Part shown: piece after piece, positions 20,418-31,550 of the stretch
Layout of the letters: each line of letters opens with the position of its first letter
Position numbering within the stretch: position 1 is the stretch's first letter
Assembly: GCF_036237315.1 (NCBI RefSeq)
Contig: NZ_CP108356.1
Location: 7,941,501 to 8,005,500 of the forward strand
From: Streptomyces sp. NBC_01351
Lineage (GTDB): Bacteria > Actinomycetota > Actinomycetes > Streptomycetales > Streptomycetaceae
Direction of reading: 5' to 3'
Length of the DNA stretch: 64,000 nucleotides
Translations under genes and position numbers: made by a program
The notes under the pieces: model-generated
Told to the model about the DNA's origin: nothing
The model's database searches: none
Seen by the model: only the letters and a program-made list of their open reading frames with translations

Positions 20418-23400
20418 ATGGCAACAGAATCAGACACGAAGCTGCTGGGATACCTCAAGCGCCTCACCCTCGACCTGCACCAGGCGCGCGAGCGCCTGCG
20501 CGAGCTGGAGGAAGGCGACCGGGAGCCGATCGCCATCGTCGGCATGGCCTGCCGGTATCCGGGCGGGATCGACTCGCCCGCCGCCCTGTGGCGGCTGCTG
20601 GCCTCGGGCGGGGAAACCGTCGGCGCGTTCCCCCGCGACCGGGGCTGGGACGAGGGTCTGCACGACCCCGAGAACGGCGGCCGGAGCCTGACCGGCTCCG
20701 GCGGCTTCCTCTACGACGCGCCGGACTTCGACGCGGGCTTCTTCGGCATCAGCCCGCGCGAGGCCCTGGCCATGGACCCGCAGCAACGGCTGCTGCTGGA
20801 GACCGCCTGGCGGGCCTTCGAGGACGCGGGGATCGACCCGGATTCGGTACGCGACACCGAGACCGGCGTGTTCACCGGGCTCTCCTGCAGCGACTACGGG
20901 CTGGGGCGCGGCGACGTGCCCGAGGAGGCCGAGGGCTTCCTGACGACCGGGACGGCGGGCGGCGCCGCGGCCGGCCGGATCTCCTACACGCTCGGCCTGC
21001 GCGGCCCGGCGATCACCTTGGACACGGCCTGCTCGTCCTCGCTGGTCGCGCTGCACCTGGCCGTCCAGTCGCTGCGCCGCGGCGAGTGCACGATGGCGCT
21101 GGCGGGCGGCGTGACGATCATGTCCACACCGCAGCTGTTCACCGAGTTCAGCCGCATGCAGGGCATGTCGCCGGACGGCCGGTGCCGCCCGTTCTCGGCC
21201 GCCGCCGCGGGCAGCGGGTTCTCCGAGGGCGTGGGCGTGCTGCTGGTGGAACGGCTGTCGGACGCGAATCGGCTCGGCCACCGCGTACTGGCCGTGGTGC
21301 GCGGCAGCGCGGTGAACCAGGACGGCGCCAGCAACGGCTTCACCGCACCGAGCGGCTCCGCGCAACAGCGGGTCATCCGGCAGGCGCTGACGGACGCGCG
21401 GCTGTCGCCCGGTGACGTCCAGGTGGTGGAGGCGAGCAGCACCGGCACCACGCTCGGCGACCCGATCGAGGCGCGCGCCCTGCTGGCCGCCTACGGGCGT
21501 GACAGGGACCAGCCGTTGCGGCTCGGCTCGCTGAAGCCCAACATCGGGCACTCCCAGGCGGCGGCCGGCGTCGCCGGGGTCATGAAGACGGTGCTGTCGA
21601 TGCGCCACGGCAGGCTCCCGGCCACCCTGCACGTGGACGAGCCCACCCCGCACGTCGACTGGTCGGCGGGCGCGGTCGAGCTCGTCGCCGAGGAGACCAC
21701 CTGGCCAAAGACGCCGGGTCCCAGGCGCGCCGGGGTGTCCTCGCAGGGCATCAGCGGCACCAACGCACACGTGATCATCGAGGAAGCTCCGGTCGTCCCC
21801 GAGGAGATGCCGCCCGGCCAGGAGGTCCGGCCCGCCGAGCAGGACGGGCCACGCCTGCTGACCCTGTCGGCCAAGACGCCGGCCGCGCTCGCCGAACTCA
21901 CCGCGCGCTACGCAGACCTGCTCGCCGGCGAAGGCGACCGCGGCGAAGGCGAGGGCGTCGAGCCGCTCGCGGCGATCTGCCGGACCACGAGCCTCGGGCG
22001 GGCGCACTTCACACACCGGCTCACGGCCGTCGCGTCCTCGCGCGCCGAGCTGCGGGACCTCCTCATCCGGACGCGCCGGGACCAGGCGCCGCCGCGCGGC
22101 GTCCGCGCCGGTGCCCGGACCCCGGAAACCAGCCGGGGCCCGGTGTTCCTCTTCACCGGCCGCCTGGACGCGCAGAACGCTGACGCGGCCGCCGAACTGG
22201 CCGGGGCCGAGCCGGTCTTCCGCCGCGCCCTGGACCGGTGCGCCGAGGCGTCCGGCGGCCGGACCTCGCCGTTCGCCGTCCAGTACGCGCTCGCCGAGCT
22301 GTGGCTGTCCTGGGGCGTGGAGCCCGCCGCCGTCCTCGGTCACGGCACCGGCGAGCTGGTGGCCGCGTGCGTCACGGGCACGATGAGCCTGGAGGACGCC
22401 GCGCTGAAGGCGGCATCGGCCCGGACTTCGGAGAACGCCGCCGGACCGGAGCGGTTCACCGACGAGATCGCCGCGCTGCTGCGGGACGGACACCGGACCT
22501 TCGTGGAGATCGGGCCCGCCTCGCCGCTCCTCGACCAGGTCCGCACGGCCGGGCCCGCCACGTTCCTGCCGTCGCTCCGCGAGGGCGAGGACGCCCGGCG
22601 CACTCTCCTGGACAGTCTCGGCGCGCTCTACACCCGAGGCGTCCGGATCGACTGGACGCGGGTGCACGGCGAGTCCTCCGGGCCGCCCGCGCCGCTTCCC
22701 GGATACCCGTTCCAGCGCGAGCGCTACTGGCTCTGGACGGGAGGCCCCCGCAGGGATCAGGCACCCGCTCACGGCGGGCAGTTGGTCGCGCAGGTACGGC
22801 TCGTCGGCGCCGACGGCACGCCCGTGGCACTCGCCGACGGCGTACGCCTGGAAGCGGTGCCCGGCGCGGCCGGGAACGCCGCACCGGAGGCCGGGCCCGT
22901 CGCGGCCGAGACCGAGACCGCGACGGAGCACGCCGCACCGGAGACCGAGAAGGTGGCCGAGCTGGTGGTCGGCATCGTCGGCCGGGCGCGCGGCGCGGCC
23001 GTCACCGGCGACGACCTGCTCCTGCCGCTGCGGAGCCTGGGCGTCGACTCGCTGATCGCGATCGACATCCGGCAGACCCTCGCCCGGCGGCTCGGCGTCG
23101 ACCTCCCGCTGCCCGATCTGCTGGACGGCCGGAGCGTCGCCGAGATCGCGCGCACCGTCCAGACGGCCCGCGGCGGCGCCACGCAGCGGACCGAGGAGCC
23201 CGGTGCGACGCTGGTCGCCGATCCGGCGGCCCGCCACGAGCCGTTCCCGCTCACCGACCTCCAACAGGCCTACCTGGTCGGCCGGACCGACGCCTTCGAA
23301 CTCGGCAACGTCTCCACCTCCTTCCTCGTCGAGATCGACCTGGAGGAGACCGATCTCGACCGGCTCGGCGTCTCCCTCCGGCACCTCATCGGCCGGCACG

Positions 23401-26400
23401 ACATGCTCCGCGCGGTCGTGTCCCGGGACGGGCACCAGCGGGTGCTCGCCGAGGTTCCCGACTACCGGATCACCACGGTCGACCTGCGTGCGTACGACGG
23501 AGCCGAACGGGACCGCCGCCTCGCGGAGATCCACGAGGAGATGCGGGACCAGGTCTTCGACACCGAGGTCTGGCCGCTGTTCGACGTCCGGGCGACCCTG
23601 CTCGACGCGCGCACGACCCGGCTGCACCTCAACTTCGACGCGCTGATCATCGACGGCCGGAGCTCCGGACTGCTGTTCCGGGAGTGGGCGCAGACCTACC
23701 GCTCCGGTACGCCCGCGGCGCCCGCCCCGGCCGTCACCTACCGCGACTACGTGCTTGCCGCGGCCGAGACCGATGCCGGGCCGCGCGCGAAGTCGCTCGC
23801 GTACTGGCAGGCACGTGTCGGCTCCCTCCCGCCCGCGCCCAGTCTGCCGCTGCGACCGGGACCCGCGCCGCAGCAGCCGGTGTTCACCCACCGCACGGCC
23901 CGCATCGAGCCCGAGGCATGGCAGCGCTTCAAGGACAACGCCGCCGCGGCCGGCATCTCGCCTTCGGCCGCCCTGTGCACCGCGTACGCGCAGGTGCTGG
24001 GTGCCTGGAGCGCCTCGCCGCGCTTCACGCTCAACCTGCTGGCGTTCAACCGGCGGCCGCTGCACGAGGACGTCGGCAGGGTCATCGGAAACCTCAGCGC
24101 GACCACCCTGCTGGAGGTCGACGCCGCCCCCGCCGAAGCCTTCGCCTCGGGCGCCGCGCGGTTGCAGGACCAGTTGCTGACCGACCTCGAACACGGGCAC
24201 GTCAGCGGCGTGGAGGTGCTGCGCCAGCTCAACCGCACCCGGGGCGGTACCGGCCTGGCGAGCATGCCCGTGGTCTTCACCAGCACGATCGGCTTCGCGG
24301 GACAGGGCGACGGCGAGCGCGGCGCGCTCACGGCACTGACCACGCTCGGCGCCTCCGGCAGGCTCGCGTCCAGCTCGGTACGGACGCCGCAGGTGTGGCT
24401 CGACCACCAGGCCCTGGAGGAGGCCGGGGAACTGGTCCTCAACTGGGACGTGGTGGAGGAGATGTTCCCCGACGGCGTCGTCGACGGGATGTGGGACGCC
24501 TACCTGGACCTGGTGCGGGACCTGTGCGGCGAAGGGGCGTGGCGCCGGCCGCCGTCCGTGCTCGCCCCGGTTGCCGACCTGGAGGTTCGCAAGGCCGCCA
24601 ACGCCACGGACGCCCCCGTCCCCTGCGAGCTGCTGCACGACGCGTTCCTGCGGCAGGCGGAGACCCGGCCGGACGCGCCCGCCGTCATCACCGCGGCCCG
24701 GACCCTCAGCTACGGCGAGGTGGACCGCCGCTCCGACCAAATCGCCCGGTGGCTGATCGACCGCGGCGCGGGCCCGGGCGTGCTCGTCGGCATCGTGATG
24801 GACAAGAGCTGGGAGCAGGTCGTCGCGGCGCTGGGCATCCTCAAATCCGGAGCCGCCTACGTGCCGGTCGACGCCGCCACGCCCGGCCGCCGACTTCGGA
24901 TGATCATGGAGAGCGCCGGAATCGAGCTGGTGCTGACCCGGTCCGCGGTCGCGGACGAGCTCGATCTGCCGGCCGGCACCCGCTCGCTGCACGTCGACAC
25001 CGAGCCGGAGGACACCGGTACGAGCGGCCCCCTGCCGCTCTCCCCGGCCAGGCCCGACGATCTCGCGTACGTCATCTTCACGTCCGGTTCCACTGGGGTG
25101 CCGAAGGGCGTGATGATCGAGCACACCGGCGCGGTCAACACGATCCAGGACGTCAACGACCGGTTCGGCGTCACCGCACGCGACCGCGTCCTGGCCCTGT
25201 CCGCACTCAACTTCGACCTCTCGGTCTACGACGTGTTCGGCCTGCTCGCGGCCGGCGGAGCCCTGGTCCTGCCCGACGCGTCGGCCCAGCGAGAACCGGC
25301 CGCCTGGCTGGAACTGGTGAACCGGCACCGTGTGACGATCTGGAACAGCGTCCCCGCGCTGATGGACATGTTCGTCGCACACGTACGGTCCCTCGCCGGC
25401 CCGCCGTCGCTGCGCGTGGTGATGATGAGCGGCGACTGGATCCCCGTCACGCTCCCCGGAGCCATCGCCTCGGTCCTGCCGAACGCGCGGATCTGGAGCC
25501 TGGGCGGCGCGACCGAGGCGTCCATCTGGTCGATCCGGTACCCGATCACGCGAGTCGAGCCGGACTGGTCGAGCATCCCGTACGGCAAGCCGATGCGGAA
25601 CCAGTACTTCCATGTGCTGGACGAGGCACTGCGGCCGCGCCCGACCTGGGTCCCCGGCGACCTGTACATCGCCGGCACCGGCCTGGCCCGCGGCTACCTC
25701 GGCGACGAGGCGAAGACGCGCGCGGCGTTCCTGCGCCACCCGGTGACGGGGGAGCGGCTCTACCGGACCGGTGACCTCGGCCGCTACCTGCCGGACGGCG
25801 ACATCGAGTTCCTGGGGCGCGCGGACTCCCAGGTGAAGATCCAGGGGCATCGGATCGAGCTCGGCGAGGTCGAGGCGGCGCTGCTGCGCCGCCCGGACGT
25901 CCGCGCGGCGGCCGCCGTGGCCGAGGGCGAGCGCGGCGGCCCCAGGCGGCTCGTCGGGTACGCGGTGTCGGCTGCCTCCGAGGACGAGCTGCGCGAGGCG
26001 CTCGGCCGGGAACTGCCCGGCTACATGGTGCCCGCCCGCATCGTCCTCCTGGACGAGCTGCCGCTGACCGCCAACGGCAAGGTGGACCGCCGCCTCCTGC
26101 CGTCGCCCGAGGAGACGGCCCCGCGCTCCGGTGAGGCGGTCGCACCGCGCGACGCGACCGAACGGCTCCTGGCGGAGATCTGGGCCGAGTTCTTCCGGGC
26201 CGCCGACGGGACCGCCGACGGGACCGTCGGCGTCACCGCGAACTTCTTCGACCTCGGCGGCGACTCGATGCTCGCGGTGCGCATGATGGCCCGGATCCGG
26301 CAGCACACCGGCCGGTCACTGCCGGTCGCCACGCTGCTCGCCCGGCCGACCGTCGAGTCGCTCGCCGAGGTGCTGCGCGATCAGCCCGGCGACGAAGGAC

Positions 26401-27191
26401 GGGCGGCCCTGGTCACGGTCCGGGACACCGGGACACGGCCGCCGTTGATCCTCGTCCACCCGGTCGGCGGCGACGTGCTCTGCTACGCCGGGCTCGGCGC
26501 CCTCCTCGACGAGGACCAGCCGCTCCACGCCCTCCAGTACCCCGACCTCGAACCCGCTCGGCAGAGCGTGCCGGACCTGGCCGCGCACTACGCCGACGCG
26601 ATCACCGACCGGTTCCCGGACGGCCCGTACCGCCTCGGTGGCTGGTCCATGGGCGGCGTGATCGCCCTGGAGATCGCCCGCCTGCTCGCCGGGCGGGGCC
26701 GGACGGTCGAGCTCGTCGCGGCCGTGGACCTGCTCGAACCGCCCGGCCGCGCCGAACCCGCTTCCGACGCGGCGCTGCTGGCCCGGTTCGCACGCGACCT
26801 GGCCGGGCTGGCGGGAAGCACCTGGCACCCCGAGCCGGCCGAGTTCGAGCCCACGAACGGCCGTTCCCCGATGGAGGAACTGCTCACGCGGGCCCGGCAT
26901 GCCGCCGTCCTGCCGGACGAGATCGACGCCGCCACCCTCGAACGCCTCGCGAGCCGGTTCCTGCGCCTCAGCCGCGCACTGGCCGACCACGAGCCCGCCG
27001 CGTACCGGGGCAGGGTCCGGCTCCTGCGGGCCATGGACGGGGCCACCGCGTCGACCACCCGCCAGTGGCTGGCCCTCCTCGGGGACCGGGCCGAGAGCAT
27101 CGACGTGCCGGGCGACCACTACAGCGTCATGCGCTCCCCGTACCTCCAGACGCTGGCAGCCGAGCTCGACAAGGCCCTGAACGACCTGTGA
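20418..27191 (+). CDS. PKS/NRPS hybrid KS(inactive)-AT(inactive)-ACP-Cy-A(Cys)-PCP-TE
   Basis: 2257 residues. N-terminal docking coiled coil ([20 protein letters not shown]). KS: Cys205 present, but EAHGTGT reads EASSTGT, so one catalytic His is Ser340. AT: GHSxG reads GHGTG (Gly643), and about 115 residues including the specificity motif are missing. ACP (GVDSL, Ser878). Cyclisation domain from about 942 ([12 protein letters not shown]) with the full DxxxxDxxS motif (DALIIDGRS). A domain about 1403-1895: FDLSVYD, WNSVPAL, SGDWIP and GGATEASIW give the code D-L-Y-N-M-S-L-I-W-K, a cysteine signature. PCP (GGDSM, Ser1950). TE (GWSMGG, Ser2077; GDHYS). It should pass the acyl chain to cysteine, cyclise to a thiazoline and release the acid. 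GGAGGG precedes the ATG. Confidence 0.93.
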   Translation: MATESDTKLLGYLKRLTLDLHQARERLRELEEGDREPIAIVGMACRYPGGIDSPAALWRLLASGGETVGAFPRDRGWDEGLHDPENGGRSLTGSGGFLYDAPDFDAGFFGISPREALAMDPQQRLLLETAWRAFEDAGIDPDSVRDTETGVFTGLSCSDYGLGRGDVPEEAEGFLTTGTAGGAAAGRISYTLGLRGPAITLDTACSSSLVALHLAVQSLRRGECTMALAGGVTIMSTPQLFTEFSRMQGMSPDGRCRPFSAAAAGSGFSEGVGVLLVERLSDANRLGHRVLAVVRGSAVNQDGASNGFTAPSGSAQQRVIRQALTDARLSPGDVQVVEASSTGTTLGDPIEARALLAAYGRDRDQPLRLGSLKPNIGHSQAAAGVAGVMKTVLSMRHGRLPATLHVDEPTPHVDWSAGAVELVAEETTWPKTPGPRRAGVSSQGISGTNAHVIIEEAPVVPEEMPPGQEVRPAEQDGPRLLTLSAKTPAALAELTARYADLLAGEGDRGEGEGVEPLAAICRTTSLGRAHFTHRLTAVASSRAELRDLLIRTRRDQAPPRGVRAGARTPETSRGPVFLFTGRLDAQNADAAAELAGAEPVFRRALDRCAEASGGRTSPFAVQYALAELWLSWGVEPAAVLGHGTGELVAACVTGTMSLEDAALKAASARTSENAAGPERFTDEIAALLRDGHRTFVEIGPASPLLDQVRTAGPATFLPSLREGEDARRTLLDSLGALYTRGVRIDWTRVHGESSGPPAPLPGYPFQRERYWLWTGGPRRDQAPAHGGQLVAQVRLVGADGTPVALADGVRLEAVPGAAGNAAPEAGPVAAETETATEHAAPETEKVAELVVGIVGRARGAAVTGDDLLLPLRSLGVDSLIAIDIRQTLARRLGVDLPLPDLLDGRSVAEIARTVQTARGGATQRTEEPGATLVADPAARHEPFPLTDLQQAYLVGRTDAFELGNVSTSFLVEIDLEETDLDRLGVSLRHLIGRHDMLRAVVSRDGHQRVLAEVPDYRITTVDLRAYDGAERDRRLAEIHEEMRDQVFDTEVWPLFDVRATLLDARTTRLHLNFDALIIDGRSSGLLFREWAQTYRSGTPAAPAPAVTYRDYVLAAAETDAGPRAKSLAYWQARVGSLPPAPSLPLRPGPAPQQPVFTHRTARIEPEAWQRFKDNAAAAGISPSAALCTAYAQVLGAWSASPRFTLNLLAFNRRPLHEDVGRVIGNLSATTLLEVDAAPAEAFASGAARLQDQLLTDLEHGHVSGVEVLRQLNRTRGGTGLASMPVVFTSTIGFAGQGDGERGALTALTTLGASGRLASSSVRTPQVWLDHQALEEAGELVLNWDVVEEMFPDGVVDGMWDAYLDLVRDLCGEGAWRRPPSVLAPVADLEVRKAANATDAPVPCELLHDAFLRQAETRPDAPAVITAARTLSYGEVDRRSDQIARWLIDRGAGPGVLVGIVMDKSWEQVVAALGILKSGAAYVPVDAATPGRRLRMIMESAGIELVLTRSAVADELDLPAGTRSLHVDTEPEDTGTSGPLPLSPARPDDLAYVIFTSGSTGVPKGVMIEHTGAVNTIQDVNDRFGVTARDRVLALSALNFDLSVYDVFGLLAAGGALVLPDASAQREPAAWLELVNRHRVTIWNSVPALMDMFVAHVRSLAGPPSLRVVMMSGDWIPVTLPGAIASVLPNARIWSLGGATEASIWSIRYPITRVEPDWSSIPYGKPMRNQYFHVLDEALRPRPTWVPGDLYIAGTGLARGYLGDEAKTRAAFLRHPVTGERLYRTGDLGRYLPDGDIEFLGRADSQVKIQGHRIELGEVEAALLRRPDVRAAAAVAEGERGGPRRLVGYAVSAASEDELREALGRELPGYMVPARIVLLDELPLTANGKVDRRLLPSPEETAPRSGEAVAPRDATERLLAEIWAEFFRAADGTADGTVGVTANFFDLGGDSMLAVRMMARIRQHTGRSLPVATLLARPTVESLAEVLRDQPGDEGRAALVTVRDTGTRPPLILVHPVGGDVLCYAGLGALLDEDQPLHALQYPDLEPARQSVPDLAAHYADAITDRFPDGPYRLGGWSMGGVIALEIARLLAGRGRTVELVAAVDLLEPPGRAEPASDAALLARFARDLAGLAGSTWHPEPAEFEPTNGRSPMEELLTRARHAAVLPDEIDAATLERLASRFLRLSRALADHEPAAYRGRVRLLRAMDGATASTTRQWLALLGDRAESIDVPGDHYSVMRSPYLQTLAAELDKALNDL

Positions 27192-27271
27192 TCCACACCG
27201 GCCGAACCCGTCGGCCGAATCCGCCTGCAGAACCCCCACACCACGAGAAGCAGCCGAACCAGGAGCACCGG

Positions 27272-28402
27272 ATGACCACCATGGAACTGCCCACCCGGGC
27301 CGAGACGGGCCTCACCGCCGCATCGGTCATGGACCGCGTACGGACGTACGCCTCGGGCCTCCCGGCGTACGCGCCGGAGATCGAGCGACTGGGCCGGATC
27401 CCCGGTGACGTCCTCGACGGCCTGAAGGCCACCGGGCTGCTGCGCGCCGCCCTGCCGCCGCACCTGGGCGGTGTCGAGATGACCGCGCCGGAGATCACGC
27501 GGGCCGTCGACCTGCTGGCCGAGGGCGACGCCTCGGTCGCCTGGTGCGCGGCCGTGGCGCTGAACGCCGCGCTCGCCGTGGTCTCGCTGCCCGCGGAGGT
27601 GTTCACCGAGCTGTTCCCGCACCCGGACCTGATCACCGCGACGGTGCTGCCGCCGGCCGGGCGGACGGTCCGGCGGGACGGCGGGTACCTCCTGTCGGGC
27701 CGCTGGACCTACGGCAGCGGCATCACCCACGCCGACCGGGTGATGGCCGGGTTCCAGACCCCGGAAGGCGCCCCGAGGATCGCCGTCTTCGACGCCGTGC
27801 ACGTGCGCGTGCTCGACACCTGGAACACCACCGGGCTGCGCGGCACCGGCTCCCACGACTTCGAGGTCGCCGACCTGTTCGTCCCGGAACGGCACACGTT
27901 CGCGCTCGCGCCGTCCGGCACCCGGCAGGAGCCGCTCCACCTGCGCGCCGACAACCTCGCCCTCAAGATGGCGGGCCTGCCGCTGGGCATCGGCAGGTCC
28001 GCGCTGAACGCCGCCAAGGAGATCCTCGCTCCCCGGCGTTCCGCGCTGCCCTGGCCAGGCGTCCCGGCCGACCTCGCGCACGCCGAATCGCTGATCGGCG
28101 CGGCGGACGCCTACGTGTACTCCACGCTGGAGAACGCCTGGGCCGCACAGGCGGCCGGCCTGGCACCCGAACGCGGCACGGCCGCGCTGGCCCGCCGGTT
28201 CGCGCACCGCGCCTGCCGGGAGGCGGTCCAGGTCCTGTACGACGCCGTGGGATCGGCCGCCGTCTACACCGAGCGCACCCCGCTCGACCGATGCCTGCGG
28301 GACCTCATCACCGCGGGCCGCCACGTCGCGTCCTCGGAGAAGATCCTCGACGGGGTCGGCGACCTGCGCCTCGGGGGAGCCCCCGCCTCACCTCACCTCT
28401 GA
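27272..28402 (+). CDS. Acyl-CoA-dehydrogenase-fold flavoprotein of the PKS/NRPS locus
   Basis: A 376-residue protein with the acyl-CoA dehydrogenase layout: N-terminal helices (PGDVLDGLKATGLLRAALPPHLGG), a middle beta region (WTYGSGITHADRVMAGF, GTGSHDFEVADLFVPE) and C-terminal helices. The pattern is closer to the Acyl-CoA_dh_2 branch, which includes class D flavin monooxygenases such as DszC and KijD3, than to fatty-acid dehydrogenases. In context it may oxidise the thiazoline to a thiazole, or hydroxylate the product; the sequence does not decide. AGGAG lies six bases before the ATG. It follows the hybrid synthetase by 80 bases and is followed by the PPTase, so these genes form one operon. 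Confidence 0.85.
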   Translation: MTTMELPTRAETGLTAASVMDRVRTYASGLPAYAPEIERLGRIPGDVLDGLKATGLLRAALPPHLGGVEMTAPEITRAVDLLAEGDASVAWCAAVALNAALAVVSLPAEVFTELFPHPDLITATVLPPAGRTVRRDGGYLLSGRWTYGSGITHADRVMAGFQTPEGAPRIAVFDAVHVRVLDTWNTTGLRGTGSHDFEVADLFVPERHTFALAPSGTRQEPLHLRADNLALKMAGLPLGIGRSALNAAKEILAPRRSALPWPGVPADLAHAESLIGAADAYVYSTLENAWAAQAAGLAPERGTAALARRFAHRACREAVQVLYDAVGSAAVYTERTPLDRCLRDLITAGRHVASSEKILDGVGDLRLGGAPASPHL

Positions 28403-28443
28403 TCCTCAGCTGCCCCCCAATTCACCGACGGAGGTCGGAACCG

Positions 28444-29256
28444 GTGATCGATCAGCTGCTCCCGAACTCGGTGGTGGCCGTGGAGACCCACGGTGACGAC
28501 GAGGCCGACCAGGCCCCGCTCTACCCCGAGGAACAGGAGGTCGTGGCGCGGGCGGTGGACAAGCGCCGCCGGGAGTTCTCCGCGGTGCGCGGCTGCGCCC
28601 GTCGCGCCATGGCGGAGCTCGGTGTACCGCCGGTTCCCGTGCTGCCCGGGGAGCGCGGTGCCCCGCAATGGCCGCAGGGCCTGATCGGCAGCATGACCCA
28701 CTGCGACGGCTACCGCGCCGCCGCCCTGGTCCGCGCCGCCGACCTGGCCTCCCTGGGCATCGACGCCGAACCCCACGGCCCGCTCCCGGACGGCATCCTG
28801 CCCTCCGTCTCACTGCCCGCGGAACGCGAGCGCCTGGCGCTGCTGGGCGCCCGGCGGCCCGAAGTCCACTGGGACCGACTGCTGTACAGCGCGAAGGAGT
28901 CCGTCTACAAGGCCTGGTTCCCGCTGACGGGGAGATGGCTGGACTTCGAGGAGGCGGACATCGAGATCTCCCTGTCGCCCGGAACGGCGTCGTACGGCCA
29001 CTTCCGTGCCGAACTCCTCGTTCCCGGACCGGTCGTGGCCGGCCGCCGCCTCGGACACTTCGAGGGACGGTGGACGGTCGGCCGAGGTCTGGTCGGCACC
29101 GCCGTGACGGTGCCGCACGTCCCGGCGCCACGTGACGTGCAGCGGGGTCCTTCCTGGACGCCCCGCACGTCCGCGGCCACCCGAACGCGCCCGCCGAGCC
29201 CGCGCTCCCGTCGTGCGGCACCGGCCCCCGCGGCAGGCCTGCCCGCATGGGCCTGA
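28444..29256 (+). CDS. 4'-Phosphopantetheinyl transferase (Sfp/EntD type)
   Basis: A 270-residue enzyme that moves phosphopantetheine from CoA to the Ser of carrier proteins, so it can activate the two ACPs of the PKS and the ACP and PCP of the hybrid. The signature residues are visible: GSMTHCDGYRAA, LGIDAEPH with the metal-binding acidic pair, and LYSAKESVYKAWFPL (the KE...K motif). FSAVRGCARRAM at the N-terminal third matches the EntD-like subgroup. The GTG start has GGAGG about ten bases upstream. The last 45 residues are a Pro/Arg/Ala-rich tail outside the fold. It is last in the biosynthetic operon, before a terminator. Confidence 0.93.
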   Translation: MIDQLLPNSVVAVETHGDDEADQAPLYPEEQEVVARAVDKRRREFSAVRGCARRAMAELGVPPVPVLPGERGAPQWPQGLIGSMTHCDGYRAAALVRAADLASLGIDAEPHGPLPDGILPSVSLPAERERLALLGARRPEVHWDRLLYSAKESVYKAWFPLTGRWLDFEEADIEISLSPGTASYGHFRAELLVPGPVVAGRRLGHFEGRWTVGRGLVGTAVTVPHVPAPRDVQRGPSWTPRTSAATRTRPPSPRSRRAAPAPAAGLPAWA

Positions 29257-29296
29257 TCCTGCCGCGCGCCCGCCGGCGCCTGGGTGATCGAAGCAA

Positions 29297-29330
29297 GGGT
29301 GCCCCCGGGTCGCACGCGCCGGGAGCACCC
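29297..29330. terminator. Terminator ending the PKS/NRPS operon
   Basis: GGGTGC-C-CCCGG (29297-29308) pairs with CCGGG-A-GCACCC (29319-29330), with one mismatch. It lies between the PPTase and a convergent gene. Confidence 0.7.
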
Positions 29331-29342
29331 CTGCCGTTGCCG

Positions 29343-31472
29343 CTACGGCGCGGTCACCGGCATGACGTAGCCGAGCAGGCCCTCCCTCGTGTAGGGCCCC
29401 TCGCAGTCGGCGCGGGGGGAGACGAAGTGGTCGAACACGGACGGTATGTAGCACCGGTAGAGCGGCACCGAGCCCGGCACCGCCTTGGTGTACACGTATC
29501 CCACCGCGCCGAGGGGCTGTTGGCCCTCGCACCCCGGGTCGGCGGTCAGCAGCGAGTGGTTCGCCACCTTGCACTCGTAGAGGCGGACCGTGCCGGGCGC
29601 GGGGTCCCGCAGCACCTTCCAGACCCCCTCGTGGGTGAACCCGGCGGGCAGGGGGCGCGACGAGGCCAGGTGCCCGGCGTGCGGGCGGTAGCCGCGGACC
29701 AGAGGTGCGTAGGGGGTGTTGTGGCCGCGGGCGCGCTCCCAGGTGCGCAGGTAGCCCTCGGCGCCCCGCATGAGCTCGTCCACCACGTCCTGGCCGCCGG
29801 TGACCCGGATGTCCTCGATCCAGTCCGGTACGAGGCCGTAGTGGGTGCCGCCGCCATCGGTGTTGACGTCCCAGACGCGCGAGCCCGTGACCTGCCGGTC
29901 GAGGACCGAGCCGCCGTCGGGGCTGCGGAAGGGATAGCGGACGGGGTTCCCGGTGTCGGCCCGGGGGCCGGGGAGCCAGGCGAAGCCGTTCATGTCGGTG
30001 CCGATCCCGTACCCGGCGCCGTACTTGGCGCGCAGCGCGGCGTGCCTGCGCGCCTCGGCGGCGAAGGCGGGGGCCTCGTACATGTGGCCGGTGATGAAGC
30101 CGCCCAGCCGGTAGACCCGCTCGGTCCAGTTGTCGTCCATCCAGCCGTGGGTGGACAGGGCGCCGGAGTACTGCTCGGCTTCGAGCACGCGCAGCGCCTG
30201 GTTCGCCGCCTTGACGCTCATGTGGTCGATCTCCAGCATCATGTGGCGCTTCATCATGCCCAGCACCGCGTACTCGCCGAGGGCGGTCAGGCCCCGGCGG
30301 TTGCACTGCGCCTGCGCCGCCTGCAGGGAGGCGCCGTACTGCGGCAGTTCGACGCCTTCCGGCAGGGCGCCCCGGATCCGGGCCTCCGCCTCCGCCGCCT
30401 CCGCCTGGGAGGTGCCGGCGTCCTCGCTGGTTCTCGTGGTCCCCGCCTCCGCATGGCCCTCGGCGGCGAGCCCGAAGCCGATCGGGTTGTCGTGCTCGGG
30501 GCCGGCGCAGGGCTCCGTGCTCCAGAAGGTGCCCGTCGACAGGAACTGGCCGACGTTGATGGCCATGCCCTGGGTACCCGAGTCGAACCGGACGCCGCAC
30601 AGGGCGTTGTCGAACTTGTGGCACAGGAACATGCTGCGCACGCCCAGCCGGTGCAGTTCGTCCAGACCGCGGTCGATGTCGGCCATGGTGCAGCGGGCGC
30701 CGTCCAGCACCTGCTTGCAGCCGAACGGTTCGGAGGTCTCCACCCCGAGGACGACGGCGAGTTTGCCCTGCTCGATGACCCTTCGGGCCTGGTCGGGCTC
30801 GGTGACGACCCGGAACCAGCCCTTGCCGGCGCCGCCGTACATGCCGTCCACGTAGTCCTGGAGCTCGTACGTCTTCTGGACCTGGAGCCTGATCGCGGTC
30901 ATCTCGTCGCAACCGCGGTCCTTGAAGAAGTACATCGAGCAGATGACGCCGTTGGTGACCATGTCGTTCACCAGGATCCGCTGGCCGCCCCGCCAGGCTC
31001 GCTCCACCCAGGCGTAGTAGGTCTGCTGGTGGGTGGCGGAGTCATGGGCCGGCCAGTCGTGGAACGTCGGCCAGCCGTTCGGGTCGTGACGGCCGTCACC
31101 GCCCTTGGTGATCATGTCGAAGAGGGCGAGGACGCCGTTCGGGTAGTGCTCGGGGCAGTCCTTCAGGGCGTCCGCCACGCCGGCCGTGGAGAAGACCTTT
31201 CCGCAGACCAGCCGTCCTCCGAAGCCCTCGTTCGACATCAGGTGGACGTGTCCGTCGACGTATCCGCGGACCCGGCCCTGGGCGTCGGTCCCGGTGAACG
31301 GTTCGCCCGTGACGTTGACCTGCGAGTCCGGGGCGGGGCGCGCCACGGGCTCCCACCACTGAGGGCCCGCCGACGCGCCCGCGGCCGCGGGGCCGAATAC
31401 CAGGGTGACCATCGCGAGGACCAGGCCGATTAACCGGTACCGGCGTCGTCCTGAGGCTCTTCGTCGATTCAT
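29343..31472 (-). CDS. Secreted membrane-dipeptidase-like (M19/amidohydrolase) protein
   Basis: 709 residues. The N-terminus ([19 protein letters not shown], then AAAGASA) is a signal peptide. The catalytic part carries [14 protein letters not shown] (HxH metal site of the amidohydrolase superfamily), [40 protein letters not shown] and [14 protein letters not shown], consistent with a zinc peptidase M19-like barrel. The last 130 residues hold two modules with the LYxC...HxL/F pattern ([28 protein letters not shown]) like DUF5648 wall/ligand modules. The start ATG has AAGGGA upstream. Its natural substrate is unknown. It converges with the biosynthetic operon and is probably unrelated to it. 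Confidence 0.8.
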   Translation of the reverse strand: MNRRRASGRRRYRLIGLVLAMVTLVFGPAAAGASAGPQWWEPVARPAPDSQVNVTGEPFTGTDAQGRVRGYVDGHVHLMSNEGFGGRLVCGKVFSTAGVADALKDCPEHYPNGVLALFDMITKGGDGRHDPNGWPTFHDWPAHDSATHQQTYYAWVERAWRGGQRILVNDMVTNGVICSMYFFKDRGCDEMTAIRLQVQKTYELQDYVDGMYGGAGKGWFRVVTEPDQARRVIEQGKLAVVLGVETSEPFGCKQVLDGARCTMADIDRGLDELHRLGVRSMFLCHKFDNALCGVRFDSGTQGMAINVGQFLSTGTFWSTEPCAGPEHDNPIGFGLAAEGHAEAGTTRTSEDAGTSQAEAAEAEARIRGALPEGVELPQYGASLQAAQAQCNRRGLTALGEYAVLGMMKRHMMLEIDHMSVKAANQALRVLEAEQYSGALSTHGWMDDNWTERVYRLGGFITGHMYEAPAFAAEARRHAALRAKYGAGYGIGTDMNGFAWLPGPRADTGNPVRYPFRSPDGGSVLDRQVTGSRVWDVNTDGGGTHYGLVPDWIEDIRVTGGQDVVDELMRGAEGYLRTWERARGHNTPYAPLVRGYRPHAGHLASSRPLPAGFTHEGVWKVLRDPAPGTVRLYECKVANHSLLTADPGCEGQQPLGAVGYVYTKAVPGSVPLYRCYIPSVFDHFVSPRADCEGPYTREGLLGYVMPVTAP

Positions 31473-31550
31473 ACCATCCCTTTCAACGATGCGTTCATGA
31501 CATTTCGGAGATGGTCTTCGGTCGCCGGCCCGCGCGCGGTGCGGCCGGAC

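Noticed and set aside
20430..26306. Minus-strand frame of about 1958 codons opposite the hybrid synthetase
   Set aside because: Same effect of high GC at third positions; no recognisable domain, and the plus strand is clearly coding.
11153..29256. Assignment of the PKS/NRPS as a thiotetronate (thiolactomycin-type) cluster
   Set aside because: The domain order of the hybrid is reminiscent, but the PKS module is fully reducing, the second KS and AT are inactive, and no P450 or sulfur-transfer gene is present.
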